Shown one piece after another: positions 43,399 through 51,944 of a DNA stretch of 64,000 nucleotides (its first letter is position 1; every line of letters begins with the position of its first letter). This DNA comes from Peribacillus butanolivorans (GTDB lineage Bacteria; Bacillota; Bacilli; Bacillales; DSM-1321), in assembly GCF_001273755.1 (NCBI RefSeq), contig NZ_LGYA01000001.1, positions 2,450,214 to 2,514,213 of the forward strand, written 5' to 3'. The notes under the pieces were generated by a model. It was not told the DNA's origin, ran no database searches, and saw nothing but the letters and a program-made list of their open reading frames with translations. The translations under genes were made by a program, and so were the position numbers.

Positions 43399-44631
43399 AT
43401 GAAAATTGGTACATTTGCAAAGCTTTTTCATGTTACGACCGATACCGTTCGTTATTACATTGAACAGGGATTATTAATACCAGACAAAAAAAACACCCAG
43501 TATCAAATGAACCAATTGTGTCTCGACGACATGGCTTTTATTACTGAGCTGAAAAAATTTCATTTTTCACTGTTAGAAATTCAACAAATTTTATCGTATC
43601 GGCGTGTCACAAACTTCTCGGACCATGAGGATATCGACTACTACAACAACTTGCTCATTGATAAAAAGAACCAGCTGACCAAGAAAAAAGAAGACATATC
43701 AAAAGCTATCCAATTGATTGAAAAAACGGTTCAAACCAACTCGCCTTCATCCAAAGAAGAGGATTTTACAGGGATCCCACTTTCCTTTGTAAATCTACTC
43801 TATTGTCCGAAGTGCCACATTCCACTTGAAATGAAAGAGATAACGATTAAAAAAGTCTACATTCAAACGGGGAGTTTAACTTGTACCTGTGGATATGAGG
43901 CAGCTATCGAGGAAGGTATTATCATTACCGCGAACTTGTACGAGACGTCTCCTTATCCATCTTATTTTTACGATAAAGAAACGATTAAAGAGATCAATCC
44001 CAAAATGATTAACTTATTTGAAAAAAGTAATTTTTGGTTTCAAAAAGTTCTACAAAATGTAGATTTGAAAAACAAATTAATCGTGGAAACAAACGTTGAC
44101 GCTGTTGTGTCACTACCCAAATATATCGATGTTCTTGAAACGAGCGCATCCTATGTATTCAGTGGCTATTCGCTTGCGATGCTCAAGAAGGTTAGAAAAA
44201 GAATTGAGCGTATGAATCCGAAGCCAAATGTCCTTTATATTTTGAATTCTGATTTAAATCTGCCATTGAAGCCGCTTAGCATCGATGTTTTTGTGGATAG
44301 TTTTACAGCAAATGATTTTTCACTGCTCAATCCGCAGTTCCCAATTCATGTTCTAAAAAACTATTTCCATAGCAGTTCAACAATTGTCGGCGGGTACTCC
44401 TATTATGATAGCTCGGCCAAATCCTTGAAAAATATTTCAGCCTTATATCCAAATTCCCACGAGCATATTTTATATCCAAAATACATAGAAGAAAATATAT
44501 CAGTTAACGGATTTCAAATCACGCAAAGTGAAAATATCGGTTACTGTACAGATCCAGGACCTTTTTTTGATTATCATGTAATAGACGAAAAATTCCACAT
44601 GCTAATGTATTTGGCTAGTACGAAAAAATAG
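43399..44631 (+). CDS. MerR-type regulator with zinc ribbon and methyltransferase-like tail
   Basis: This 410-residue protein starts at an ATG behind a G-rich ribosome site. Residues 1-70 are a MerR winged helix (KIGTFAKLFHVTTDTVRYYIEQGLLIP). Residues 85-120 are a Lys/Glu-rich dimerisation coiled coil. At 138-165 is a zinc ribbon with YCPKCHIPLE and LTCTCGYEA. Residues 200-410 look like a Rossmann methyltransferase fold (KLIVETNVDAVVSL, KPNVLYILNSDLNLPLKPL, SIDVFVDSFTANDFSLLN) with a degenerate SAM loop, since the usual E-x-G-x-G is absent. The zinc-ribbon plus methyltransferase arrangement recalls RlmA. It may sense a metabolite rather than methylate. It is divergent from the amine oxidase operon. 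Confidence 0.85.
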   Translation: MKIGTFAKLFHVTTDTVRYYIEQGLLIPDKKNTQYQMNQLCLDDMAFITELKKFHFSLLEIQQILSYRRVTNFSDHEDIDYYNNLLIDKKNQLTKKKEDISKAIQLIEKTVQTNSPSSKEEDFTGIPLSFVNLLYCPKCHIPLEMKEITIKKVYIQTGSLTCTCGYEAAIEEGIIITANLYETSPYPSYFYDKETIKEINPKMINLFEKSNFWFQKVLQNVDLKNKLIVETNVDAVVSLPKYIDVLETSASYVFSGYSLAMLKKVRKRIERMNPKPNVLYILNSDLNLPLKPLSIDVFVDSFTANDFSLLNPQFPIHVLKNYFHSSSTIVGGYSYYDSSAKSLKNISALYPNSHEHILYPKYIEENISVNGFQITQSENIGYCTDPGPFFDYHVIDEKFHMLMYLASTKK

Positions 44632-44643
44632 CATACAAAAAAA

Positions 44644-44683
44644 GGCTGTCCGAAAAGTAGGCTAGTTCACGGATGAGACAGCC
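44644..44683. terminator. GGCTGTC/GACAGCC hairpin
   Basis: Seven-base arms surround a 26-base loop directly after the MerR-type gene. The A-run before it becomes a T-run on the minus strand, so it could stop transcripts coming from the IS6 element as well. Confidence 0.5.
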
Positions 44684-44698
44684 CCTTGTAGCTAAAAT

Positions 44699-45420
44699 GG
44701 TTCTGGTGCGAAAACTTCAAGATCATTGCAAGTAATCTCTAAATCTTGGACATACTGATACTATTACTCTAAAAAAGGTGCTTGATCAGTATGGAAAAGC
44801 GAAATTTATTCAAATGGAAACATGATCATCATGACAAACGAATCCGTCGTCATCTCAAGCAAACCAATGACTATTGGAGAGTCGATGAAACATATATCAA
44901 AGTAAAAAGTCAATGGATGATACCTTAACGTGCTGTCGATTCGAAAGGCAATACCATCGATTTTTACCTAAGCAAAACAAGAAACCACAAGGCTGCAAAG
45001 CTATTCTTCAAGAAAGCTTTGCAGTCTTTTCATATTTCTGAGCCTCGTGTCGTGACAGTCGATAAGAATCCAGCTTAACCTATAGCAGTTGAAGAATTGA
45101 GAAAAGAAAAAAGATGCCATTTAGGAATCCAAATAAGGCAAGTGAAATATGTTAATAACATATTGGAACAAGTTCATCGGTTTATTAAAAAGCGAGTTCG
45201 TTCGATGTTAGGATTGAAATCCTTTCGCACAACTACATCCATTATTTCTGGAATAGAAGCGATGCATATCATTAAAAAAGTACAACTTGCTTTACGGGAC
45301 AAGTCTGTCCAAAATCAAGTGAAGTTCATTCCTCAACTATTTGGAATGGCTGCATAAGAACAGATTCTATTAAGAATCTATAGACCCCTTTCAAATAAAT
45401 ACAATCTTTGCACCAGAACC
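44699..45420 (+). mobile_element. IS6-family (IS240-like) element, inactivated
   Basis: Terminal inverted repeats are intact: GGTTCTGGTGC at 44699 and GCACCAGAACC ending at 45420. Inside, a transposase frame reads MEKRNLFKWKH and jumps to DKRIRRHLKQTNDYWRVDETY, so the N-terminal HTH segment is deleted. It continues DSKGNTIDFYLSKTRNHKAAK and GIQIRQVKYVNNILEQVHRFI to GMAA. Two codons that should be Tyr are TAA (after SQWMIP and after DKNPA). At 722 bp it is about 100 bp shorter than IS240-type elements. No matching 8-bp target duplication is visible at the ends. Confidence 0.9.
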
Positions 45421-45499
45421 ACTTATAGGAACTCTTATGTAATCTAGTTGTATATAAGATCATCTTGAGAAAAAATAAAAGGACTAAATAGGTGCAATT

Positions 45500-45643
45500 T
45501 AGTCCTGAGTCAGTAGTTTCTAATTTATTCAACAGTTGATCTAGATTCTGGCTGATCTCTATCGTTTGAGGATCCATGAAGCCTTTTTCAAGGGCAGAAA
45601 ATGTCATTAGTTCTCTGATGTTTTCTATTTCTGCTAATAATAA
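45500..45643 (-). pseudogene. Spo0E-like aspartyl-phosphatase relic
   Basis: The minus strand reads LLAEIENIRELMTFSALEKG, FMDPQTIEISQNLDQLLNKL. That is the two-helix Spo0E-type domain, with the SQxLD motif as SQNLD. These proteins dephosphorylate Spo0A and delay sporulation. No ATG, GTG or TTG with a ribosome site begins at the domain. The open frame continues into the IS6 end, so insertion of the element probably replaced its natural C-terminus. Confidence 0.65.
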
Positions 45644-45828
45644 TCGACATTGGAGACAACAGGTCTTCGTGTGGTTTTTAAATAGCAAAATCATCACCCG
45701 GCTAACTTTGGTTGGTAGTTTACAATTTTTATAAGTTATTAAAATTATTGTATGATTAGGACGGAAGACATCAAGCTTCCCCAAGTGAACGTTATGTTAA
45801 CTGAACTTTTATAGAAACTACGTATATG

Positions 45829-45966
45829 ATGAGAAAAGGACAAAATGATTTGCAGGATCAGTCTGTCCAAAATCAGAAAGAATTCATCCATCAACTTTTT
45901 GGAAACTAGATTCTACTAGGATTTTATGTGCCTCTTTCAGACGATTACAATCTTTGCACCACACCC
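45829..45966 (+). mobile_element. Second IS6-family relic (3' end only)
   Basis: The plus strand reads MRKGQNDLQDQSVQNQKEFI, HQLFGN and a stop. It is followed by a decayed right end ATCTTTGCACCACACCC that differs from the first copy's end by a few bases. Only the last 26 codons and the terminal repeat remain. Confidence 0.8.
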
Positions 45967-45988
45967 AAATAATTTCTTCTCTAAAACA

Positions 45989-46804
45989 CTATTTACACAA
46001 ATTCTGAACAAATTTAGGGAGAACAAATGATGCTTTATGCAATTCAGGCGTGTAATACTTTGTGTCAAGTTCAAAGAAACGAGAGACATTTACATCCAGT
46101 GGATCATGTGTCTTCGCTCCAAGCGTAAATGTCCACAACCCACTCGGATATGTTGGAATATTACAAGTATAAAGGCGAGCAATCGGGAAAATCTCTTTTG
46201 TATCATGAATCGCATCTCGTATCAGATCCCCTTTAAACCAAGGATTATCTGTCTGGGCAACGAAGATGCCGTTTTCCTTTAATGCCTTTGATATTCCCGC
46301 ATAAAACCCTTTAGTAAATAAATTAGCAGCTGGCCCTACAGGCTCGGTGGAATCGACCAAAATGACGTCATATTCATCTTCACTATTTAGAATATGCATA
46401 AAGCCATCACCTACACTAAGCTCTACGCGCGGGTTGCTGTACTCAGAGGCGATATTGGGTAAATGCTGCTTTGAATATTCCACTACTTTTTCATCGATTT
46501 CAACTTGAACAACATTGGTAACGCTTGGGTGTTTCAATACCTCCCGAATCGTTCCCCCATCACCGAGCACCTTTTGTGGATTTAGATGAGTATATAATGG
46601 AACATGAACAATCATCTCATGATAGACAAATTCATCCTTTTCGGTGGTCATAACCATTCCGTCAAGTAGAAGCATATTACCGAATTCTTCGGTTTGAATC
46701 ATGTCCAATTGTTGATACTCTGTTTTCTCGGAGTGAAGGTTTTTATTAACTCTTGCTGTAATACCAAAAGACTCAGTTTGTTTTTCTGTAAACCATAATT
46801 CCAT
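45989..46804 (-). CDS. speE: Spermidine synthase with a shortened nucleotide-binding loop
   Basis: This 271-residue aminopropyltransferase should transfer the aminopropyl group of decarboxylated SAM to putrescine. Motifs: [67 protein letters not shown] and the catalytic [14 protein letters not shown]. The usual VxxVGGGDGG loop reads [11 protein letters not shown], about four residues short, which removes part of the glycine-rich loop that binds the nucleotide. The rest is intact. Family length is about 275. No speD or speB is adjacent. Confidence 0.9.
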   Translation of the reverse strand: MELWFTEKQTESFGITARVNKNLHSEKTEYQQLDMIQTEEFGNMLLLDGMVMTTEKDEFVYHEMIVHVPLYTHLNPQKVLGDGGTIREVLKHPSVTNVVQVEIDEKVVEYSKQHLPNIASEYSNPRVELSVGDGFMHILNSEDEYDVILVDSTEPVGPAANLFTKGFYAGISKALKENGIFVAQTDNPWFKGDLIRDAIHDTKEIFPIARLYTCNIPTYPSGLWTFTLGAKTHDPLDVNVSRFFELDTKYYTPELHKASFVLPKFVQNLCK

Positions 46805-47175
46805 ATTCGATTTCTTTTCCTTTCTATATTTTTATTTATATGATCAGACATAAGATAGATGAACTCGAAGCAGATGGCACTGCTTCGGATGCATTTACTT
46901 CTATCGGATCATACAAAATTGAAAATTCGATTAAATCTGTCTATATTCACTCTTTAATGATACCTCACAATAAACGATAGTTCATTGGCGGCTGGTCCTC
47001 CGACGTCGAGAATCAGGAACCTGACGTATAGACAAAATCAAGCCTTTTCTCACCCCGTCATACCATCTTTATAGAGTGATAGATATAATATAAACCTTTG
47101 CGTTTCACAAAGGTCATGCTTTTTTAATGGGAATTTTAATTTCAAACATAACTTAACTAGGATTATCTGTAAGGG
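46805..47175. other. Spacer upstream of speE with a 46-codon open frame
   Basis: The plus strand has an ATG at 46840 and a stop at 46980 (HKIDELEADGTASDAFTSIG; KIENSIKSVYIHSL). It has no ribosome site, so I do not call it a gene. A weak hairpin ACCTTTG/CAAAGGT with a T-run follows near 47095-47125. Confidence 0.3.
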
Positions 47176-47430
47176 TTATATTAACCTAAACGATTTGCAA
47201 TGCATCACTTCGATGCCACTGAGTATATAATTAGCTGTATGAAATGATTTGAACCCTAACATAGAGCAAACATGCTTCTTAATAAAACGGTAATCTTGTT
47301 CTACTATATTCTTGAGATATCTAACTTGCCTTATTTGCATGCCTTCAGGTATATGTTTCTCTTCTTAAAATCAAAGGTAAAATGAGAAATGAGTGATTTT
47401 GGTGTTAATTGGATATGCACGTGTGTCACT
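47176..47430 (-). mobile_element. IS6-family transposase relic, third copy
   Basis: The minus strand reads IPEGMQIRQVRYLKNIVEQD, YRFIKKHVCSMLGFKSFHTA and LSGIEVMHCKSFRLI before a stop. This is the C-terminal part of an IS6-family DDE transposase (E of the DDE triad in NIVEQD). It is more divergent than the copies at 44.7 and 45.8 kb. Confidence 0.8.
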
Positions 47431-47538
47431 CAAAACATCTATTACTCTGTCAATTGGTCGTAAACAATTTTGATGAACGGCTCCACGAATTGAATGTTCA
47501 TAAAAGTCATATTTCTTCTCCAACACTGAAGAAATATA

Positions 47539-48801
47539 TTAAACTGTAGCCTCGAGAGGAACTTGATTGTCGTCAGCTGCCACCTTCTTCTTGGCTTCAT
47601 CCTCTAACTTCTGATTCCGTTCAATCTCTAGCGCTTTTGGAACAGAAATACGATACGCTAAGATAATGGCCAGGATAGCACCAAGAAACTTTCCAACCAT
47701 TACCGGAAAAATAATAGTTGGTTGGAAATTTGCCGGGAATGCGAGCTGATCACCAATCATCCAACCACCACTAATCGCATAAGCAATCGTTAGTACCTTA
47801 TCTTTAGCAGGCATGTCCTTAATGATTTTAAAAAGGGCTAGTGGATTAGCTGTAGCAGCAATAACTCCTGCACTACCGATGCTGCTCAAGCCCAACATCT
47901 TACCAAAAAATTGAAGTGGCTTAGCAAAATATTTTTGAATAGCATGGACCATCGGAAACGCGCCCGCAAGCATAATACCGATATATCCGGCAATTTCTAA
48001 CCCTCTAAACTGATCTTCTTCATCCGCAATAATCGGATCAAATCCCCAGCTTCCGAACACCGTCGAAAAAACACCAGTAAAATATTCTACAATCGAAAAA
48101 ACTAATACCAACTTCATCGCTGCGCTCATGAAGTGACCGATCCACATAAAACCTTTAATCATTAAATTAGGGAACATCCGTAATCCAATCGCAATAAATA
48201 TCCCAACCACAGTCAAAGGAACAAGGTTAATCAAGATCGTGCCTATTGACATCGATAATTGATACGTCGGCTCAGCCGTTGTACTAATCGTTTCTCTAAT
48301 CTTTGTGTCCATTAAAGCAAGTATGCTTGTTGTAATAAATACACTGATTGGTACGGTAAGGACTCCTGACATCATTCCCAGTGCTAAATATTTATGATCA
48401 CGTTTTTGTAGCATCGCCAGCGCAACGGGAATCGTAAATATAATATGCGGTCCCATAATAATTCCGTTAACCGTAGCAATAATCCAGTTTTCGCGAGTGC
48501 TAGCTAATACATCCGCAAGTTGGTAACTACCCATATCACTAGAAATCAACGTCGTTGCCGCCATCGATGGATCGGCACCAATCGCGGAAAAAATAGGACC
48601 AAATACAAACTCAATAAATTTTGATAAGTACGGAATCGACGCTAAAGTGGCTGCAATTGGAATGAAAATAGGACCAATCGTATAAATCCCCTGCATAAAC
48701 TCCTTTCCCATTCCTTCATCTTCATTACGGATTGCCGCAATTGCCCCCATAACAGCAAAAGCCATAATGACATAAATAACAAGAGTGCCTAAGTTCTCCA
48801 T
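47539..48801 (-). CDS. eutH: EutH-type ethanolamine transporter
   Basis: About 420 residues. ATG at 48801 is preferred because AAGAAGGG is then well spaced, and the protein begins MENLGTLVIYVIMAFAVMGA like known EutH. About ten membrane segments. Landmarks are AIRNEDEGMGKEFMQGIYTIGPIFIPIAATLASIPYLS (residues 25-60), GADPSMAATTLISSDMGSYQLAD, MLQKRDHKYLALGMMSGVL and GGWMIGDQLAFPANFQP. EutH facilitates ethanolamine entry at low concentration or low pH. No ammonia-lyase or microcompartment genes are nearby; ethanolamine could instead feed the amine oxidation genes 4 kb away, which is inference. The C-terminal tail is charged. Confidence 0.9.
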   Translation of the reverse strand: MENLGTLVIYVIMAFAVMGAIAAIRNEDEGMGKEFMQGIYTIGPIFIPIAATLASIPYLSKFIEFVFGPIFSAIGADPSMAATTLISSDMGSYQLADVLASTRENWIIATVNGIIMGPHIIFTIPVALAMLQKRDHKYLALGMMSGVLTVPISVFITTSILALMDTKIRETISTTAEPTYQLSMSIGTILINLVPLTVVGIFIAIGLRMFPNLMIKGFMWIGHFMSAAMKLVLVFSIVEYFTGVFSTVFGSWGFDPIIADEEDQFRGLEIAGYIGIMLAGAFPMVHAIQKYFAKPLQFFGKMLGLSSIGSAGVIAATANPLALFKIIKDMPAKDKVLTIAYAISGGWMIGDQLAFPANFQPTIIFPVMVGKFLGAILAIILAYRISVPKALEIERNQKLEDEAKKKVAADDNQVPLEATV

Positions 48802-49266
48802 AAGTTTCATCCCTTCTTAAATGGCATAAATGGATTCTTACAAAAATAGAAATCCTAAGAATACTTTTTGAGTATTTGCAATATTAATGCCATTTTTGCA
48901 AAAAAGGACAAATTCACCCTTCGTTTCCTAATACCATCTGATCTCTTCTACGAAAAAACCTCACCAAACAAGGTCATTTTAGAACAACACTAGTAAAAAA
49001 ACAAAGGGGATATTTTATTATCATATTGTAGTGGAGTAAGGTGTGCTTATGCAGATAATAATAATGTACTCAAAATTGCATATCTGAAATTAGTGAATCT
49101 GTTGATTAACAATAAAGATGTTTAATTACAAATAAAGTCGTTACATTTACAATAATGTTGTTTAAAAATGTCATCTTTAATCACAGGATAAATATTACAA
49201 ATATGTTTTTTTTACTTATAATAGATAGGTATTTACTTTATATAACATTCAGAAAAGGAGGGTTTA
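48802..49266. other. Spacer between eutH and the secreted peptide gene
   Basis: It contains AT-rich sequence and three imperfect 19-21 bp direct repeats at 49109-49167, described separately. A plausible promoter for the peptide gene lies at about 49213-49240 (TTTACT, 17 bases, TACTTTATATAA). No gene is seen. Confidence 0.4.
49109..49167 (+). repeat. Three tandem ~20-bp imperfect direct repeats
   Basis: The units are ACAATAAAGATGTTTAATT, then ACAAATAAAGTCGTTACATT plus T, then ACAATAATGTTGTTTAAAA. The first and third match at 15 of 19 positions. The spacing is close to two helical turns, as for LytTR-type regulator boxes. They lie about 100 bases before the peptide gene. Confidence 0.5.
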
Positions 49267-49518
49267 ATGAAGCGTAAATCTTTGGTATTAGCTGCTATTA
49301 TTGGAGTATCTATACTAGGTTTCGGAGCACCTGAAGCCAGCGCAAGTGAATATGTATATTTTGAAACTGAAGATGGTAAGTATGAAACAACAGTTAAGAC
49401 AACAAGCACATATAGAAATGTTGAAATAGCTGTAAATATAGTAAAAATTAATAGAAGTACAGGAGGTCGAGTTGCATACAATGACGCAAGCCCTGCATGG
49501 GGAGTACAGATTCCTTAA
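49267..49518 (+). CDS. Small secreted peptide of unknown function
   Basis: This 83-residue product has a Sec signal (MKRKSLVLAAIIGVSILGFG, cleavage likely after ASA at about residue 26). It would leave a 57-residue mature peptide, EYVYFETEDGKYETTVKTTS to the end DASPAWGVQIP, rich in Thr, Val and aromatic residues and without Cys. AAAAGGAGGG is an excellent ribosome site. I do not recognise the family. The size and secretion suggest a bacteriocin-like or surface peptide, but there is no adjacent immunity or export gene. Its 3' end overlaps the start of the LuxR-type frame by 22 bases, so the original C-terminus may have been altered by a fusion. Confidence 0.7.
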   Translation: MKRKSLVLAAIIGVSILGFGAPEASASEYVYFETEDGKYETTVKTTSTYRNVEIAVNIVKINRSTGGRVAYNDASPAWGVQIP

Positions 49519-49802
49519 CGGTTAGAGATAGCCTTCTTCACCATCTATGTGTATATGGGCAACATTTAGGGCAAATATTTGGAGAAGATGACTACTCTAG
49601 AAACTCCAAAAGACTTAGCCAGCGGGAAATTGAAGTATTGAAGAAAATGTCTTGGGGTGAAAGCACGAAGGTAATGGCTGTATCCCTTGGTATTAGCGAA
49701 TTTACCGTCCAGAATTATGTACAATCCGCCATTCGAAAACTCGAGGTGTTTAATCGAGTGCAAGGAGTGGCTGAAGCCTTGCGCAGAGGGATCATCCAAT
49801 AA
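49497..49802 (+). pseudogene. LuxR/GerE-type HTH, truncated regulator
   Basis: A 101-residue frame whose last 65 residues are a LuxR-type HTH: KRLSQREIEVLKKMSWGEST, VMAVSLGISEFTVQNYVQSA and IRKLEVFNRVQGVAEALRRG. The first 35 residues (HHLCVYGQHLGQIFGEDDY) resemble the end of a sensor domain such as GAF. No ribosome site precedes its ATG, and the signal domain is missing. It is most likely the C-terminal remnant of a larger regulator, joined here by rearrangement. It might still be translated by coupling to the peptide gene. Confidence 0.65.
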
Positions 49803-49824
49803 AAACACCTCATCAACAACAAAA

Positions 49825-49887
49825 CTCTCCTTCGCTGAAGGAGAGTAAGCTTGTAGAGAATGTAGCGTGTTTTTTCTCTACAAGCTT
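49825..49887 (+). terminator. Two consecutive hairpins after the LuxR-type frame
   Basis: CTCTCCTTC-gct-GAAGGAGAG (49825-49845) is followed at once by AAGCTTGTAGAGAA and its exact complement (49847-49860, 49874-49887) around a 13-base loop ending in TTTT. Strong transcription stop or insulator. Confidence 0.7.
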
Positions 49888-49911
49888 CCGAATTTTCATC
49901 TATTTTTTTAT

Positions 49912-51280
49912 TTAATTAAATCGATTTCTTAATACTTGAAACCCGGCTCTTCCATACATCATTCGTTTGATTGTTTTCAGACGGTTCACATGACCTTCTA
50001 CTGGATCTTTGCTTCATTCTTCCCGGATAGCTAATCTGACCGCAGCGATATCCTGTTGAATACCGCTGATGAATGTCTGGATGAACGGATTATCAAATGT
50101 CTTGTAATCTTCAGCCCACTTCTCCAATTTAGCATCTTCCTTTTCCTTCAGTAATTCTCTAAAGGAATGTACAAGCTCATTGAGATTGCTTATCACGGGG
50201 AAGGTTTGGATCAATTGGGGATACAGCTCGGCAATTTGATTGATGCAATCTTTGTTTTCTGAATCCCAGAGTAGTTGAATGATCTTTTGCCGAAATGAAA
50301 AAGTCTTCTGACCGTGTCATTTTGTTTGTTTGCGTTCCTCTGCAATCATGGTATTCAAGGTGGAAAGTGATCCTGTAGAGCCTTGTGAGCGACATTCCTG
50401 CTCAATCTGCTTTGCCTTCTGTCCCTTCTTGACCAGTGAATGCACCAATGGACGGGTATTTTGGGAGAGGCGAAGCCCGTTGGTGGTTCTGTCTCTCTGT
50501 TTGTCACAAGTCTGAATAGACTGTGCCTCTCGAAATGTAGAGTTCCCTTGCAATGGCCTTCACACCATAACCTTTTGAAAACAAGGACTGAATCCGTTGA
50601 ATGCGCACCCATCTTTTTTCTTCATTTTCTAAACGGATAAGATACTTTTACGTAGTGGTACTTCATTTGATTCGGCCATGACCACCTCTTCTTAGGCTCC
50701 ATTATGCAGGTACATGACTGAAAATTGCTTTTTTATCACAGCATCGAACAGTTGGCGAAGGATATGCCATTGGTCAGCCACCTGCAAAATGGTTGGCGAA
50801 GCGTTGGAAACTGCTTTCGCAGCCCTTTGAGTCATCCCGAGTAATCAAGCTGATCTCGGAATGTTTGGTTAACCACAGATATACCTATTCAGGTTTACGC
50901 GAATTGATCCAACGGCCTATGATTTTTCAAATCAATGAACACTGTACCATAGGACATCCGCTTCTTGAATGCAAAATCATCAATGCCTACGAAAGGGAGA
51001 GTGACCTGGTGCTCCAGCCATACCATGGTTCCAGTTGAAAACGTTGCAACTCCACGTTTTTTTTCTTCTTCACTCAAGCTGAGTATCTTATTGGCGGCTC
51101 CCTTTACTTTAAATGCTCCAACCTCATGAACATTTTCAAGCTTTTAAAAAAACAGGACGTCCAATTTTTTCTGATAGTATAGTAGATTGAATCAATGGAG
51201 TTCTACCTACAATTGAAGATTCGTTTTCTTGCTTCCCAAACTTCACGGATTTTCATATCTTTTCTTTCCTTTGTTAGTTT
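49912..51280 (-). mobile_element. ISL3-family transposase relic, near full length
   Basis: Broken minus-strand frames together give an ISL3 transposase. The N-terminal side is too decayed to read well. Then come VGIDDFAFKKRMSYGTVFIDL (first catalytic Asp region), QVADQWHILRQLFDAV, a middle section with KAKQIEQECRSQGSTGSLST, FPVISNLNELVHSFRELLKE, DNPFIQTFISGIQQDIAAVR and PVEGHVNRLKTIKRMMYGRA ending in NRFN and a stop at 49912. There are at least five stops or frameshifts, including one just before the VEGHVNRLK motif that contains the last catalytic Glu. Confidence 0.85.
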
Positions 51281-51530
51281 TGTATTAGTCATGTTATCCT
51301 CCCCTCCTTGATCATTATTATTGATATTCATATGATAAATACTAATTCTTTCTATAAGATATATCAATTGTCAAAACTGACTATAAAATGGCGAAACTTT
51401 TCATACAGTTTGTTTTATAAAACTATTAATCTGTTGAGTTTACATAATACTAAAAAAGATGAATCCAGCCCATATATTAGGCTATTTTTAATATCTCTTT
51501 CGTATTTTTTAACTAAAAAGTCGTCTTTTT
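51281..51530. other. AT-rich spacer
   Basis: AT-rich sequence between two mobile-element relics. No gene, RNA or convincing promoter is visible. Confidence 0.4.
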
Positions 51531-51838
51531 AAGGCCTAAATTCGTTATGGCTTTAACGGCTGTAATCTCTCCTGATTTCCATGGGTTATCGACTTGATTT
51601 TGTTCCACTCTTTTATTGAGATATCTAAAAAATTGCCTTAGTTGTATGCCTTCAGATTATGTTTCCCTTTTTTAAATCTTGAAGTGCTATAGGGTAGGCA
51701 GTGTTCTCATCTACTGTTTACACGAGAGGTTTAGACACGTACGAAAAAGCCAAGGCTTTCTTAATAAAGCGCTTGGCTGCATGTTTATCTCTTGATTTGC
51801 TTAAATACCAATCAATCATATGCCCTTCTGTAAGCACA
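51531..51838 (-). mobile_element. IS6-family transposase relic, fourth copy
   Basis: The minus strand reads TEGHMIDWYLSKSRDKHAAK, RFIKKALAFSYVSKPLV, a stop, then TVDENTAYPIALQDLKKG, followed by frameshifted sequence resembling the RYLN-x-VEQ region. This is the middle DDE portion of an IS6-type transposase with several lesions. Confidence 0.8.
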
Positions 51839-51944
51839 ACTACTTGAACGTCACCTGTGAACAACGACTGTAATGCTTCTCCCCCAAATTACTCACCTTA
51901 CATTTTCTTTTTATGCCATATTAATGTTACATTAGTTATTACAT

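Noticed and set aside
45326-45784. A 152-codon minus-strand frame as a full gene
   Set aside because: Only about 48 central residues resemble Spo0E; the ends run through unrelated sequence and the IS6 terminus.
46840-46980. 46-codon plus-strand frame upstream of speE
   Set aside because: No ribosome site or recognisable family; kept only as a note in the spacer entry.
50793-51038. Plus-strand open frame of 81 codons
   Set aside because: It is the antisense shadow of the ISL3 transposase segment carrying the GIDDFAFKK motif.
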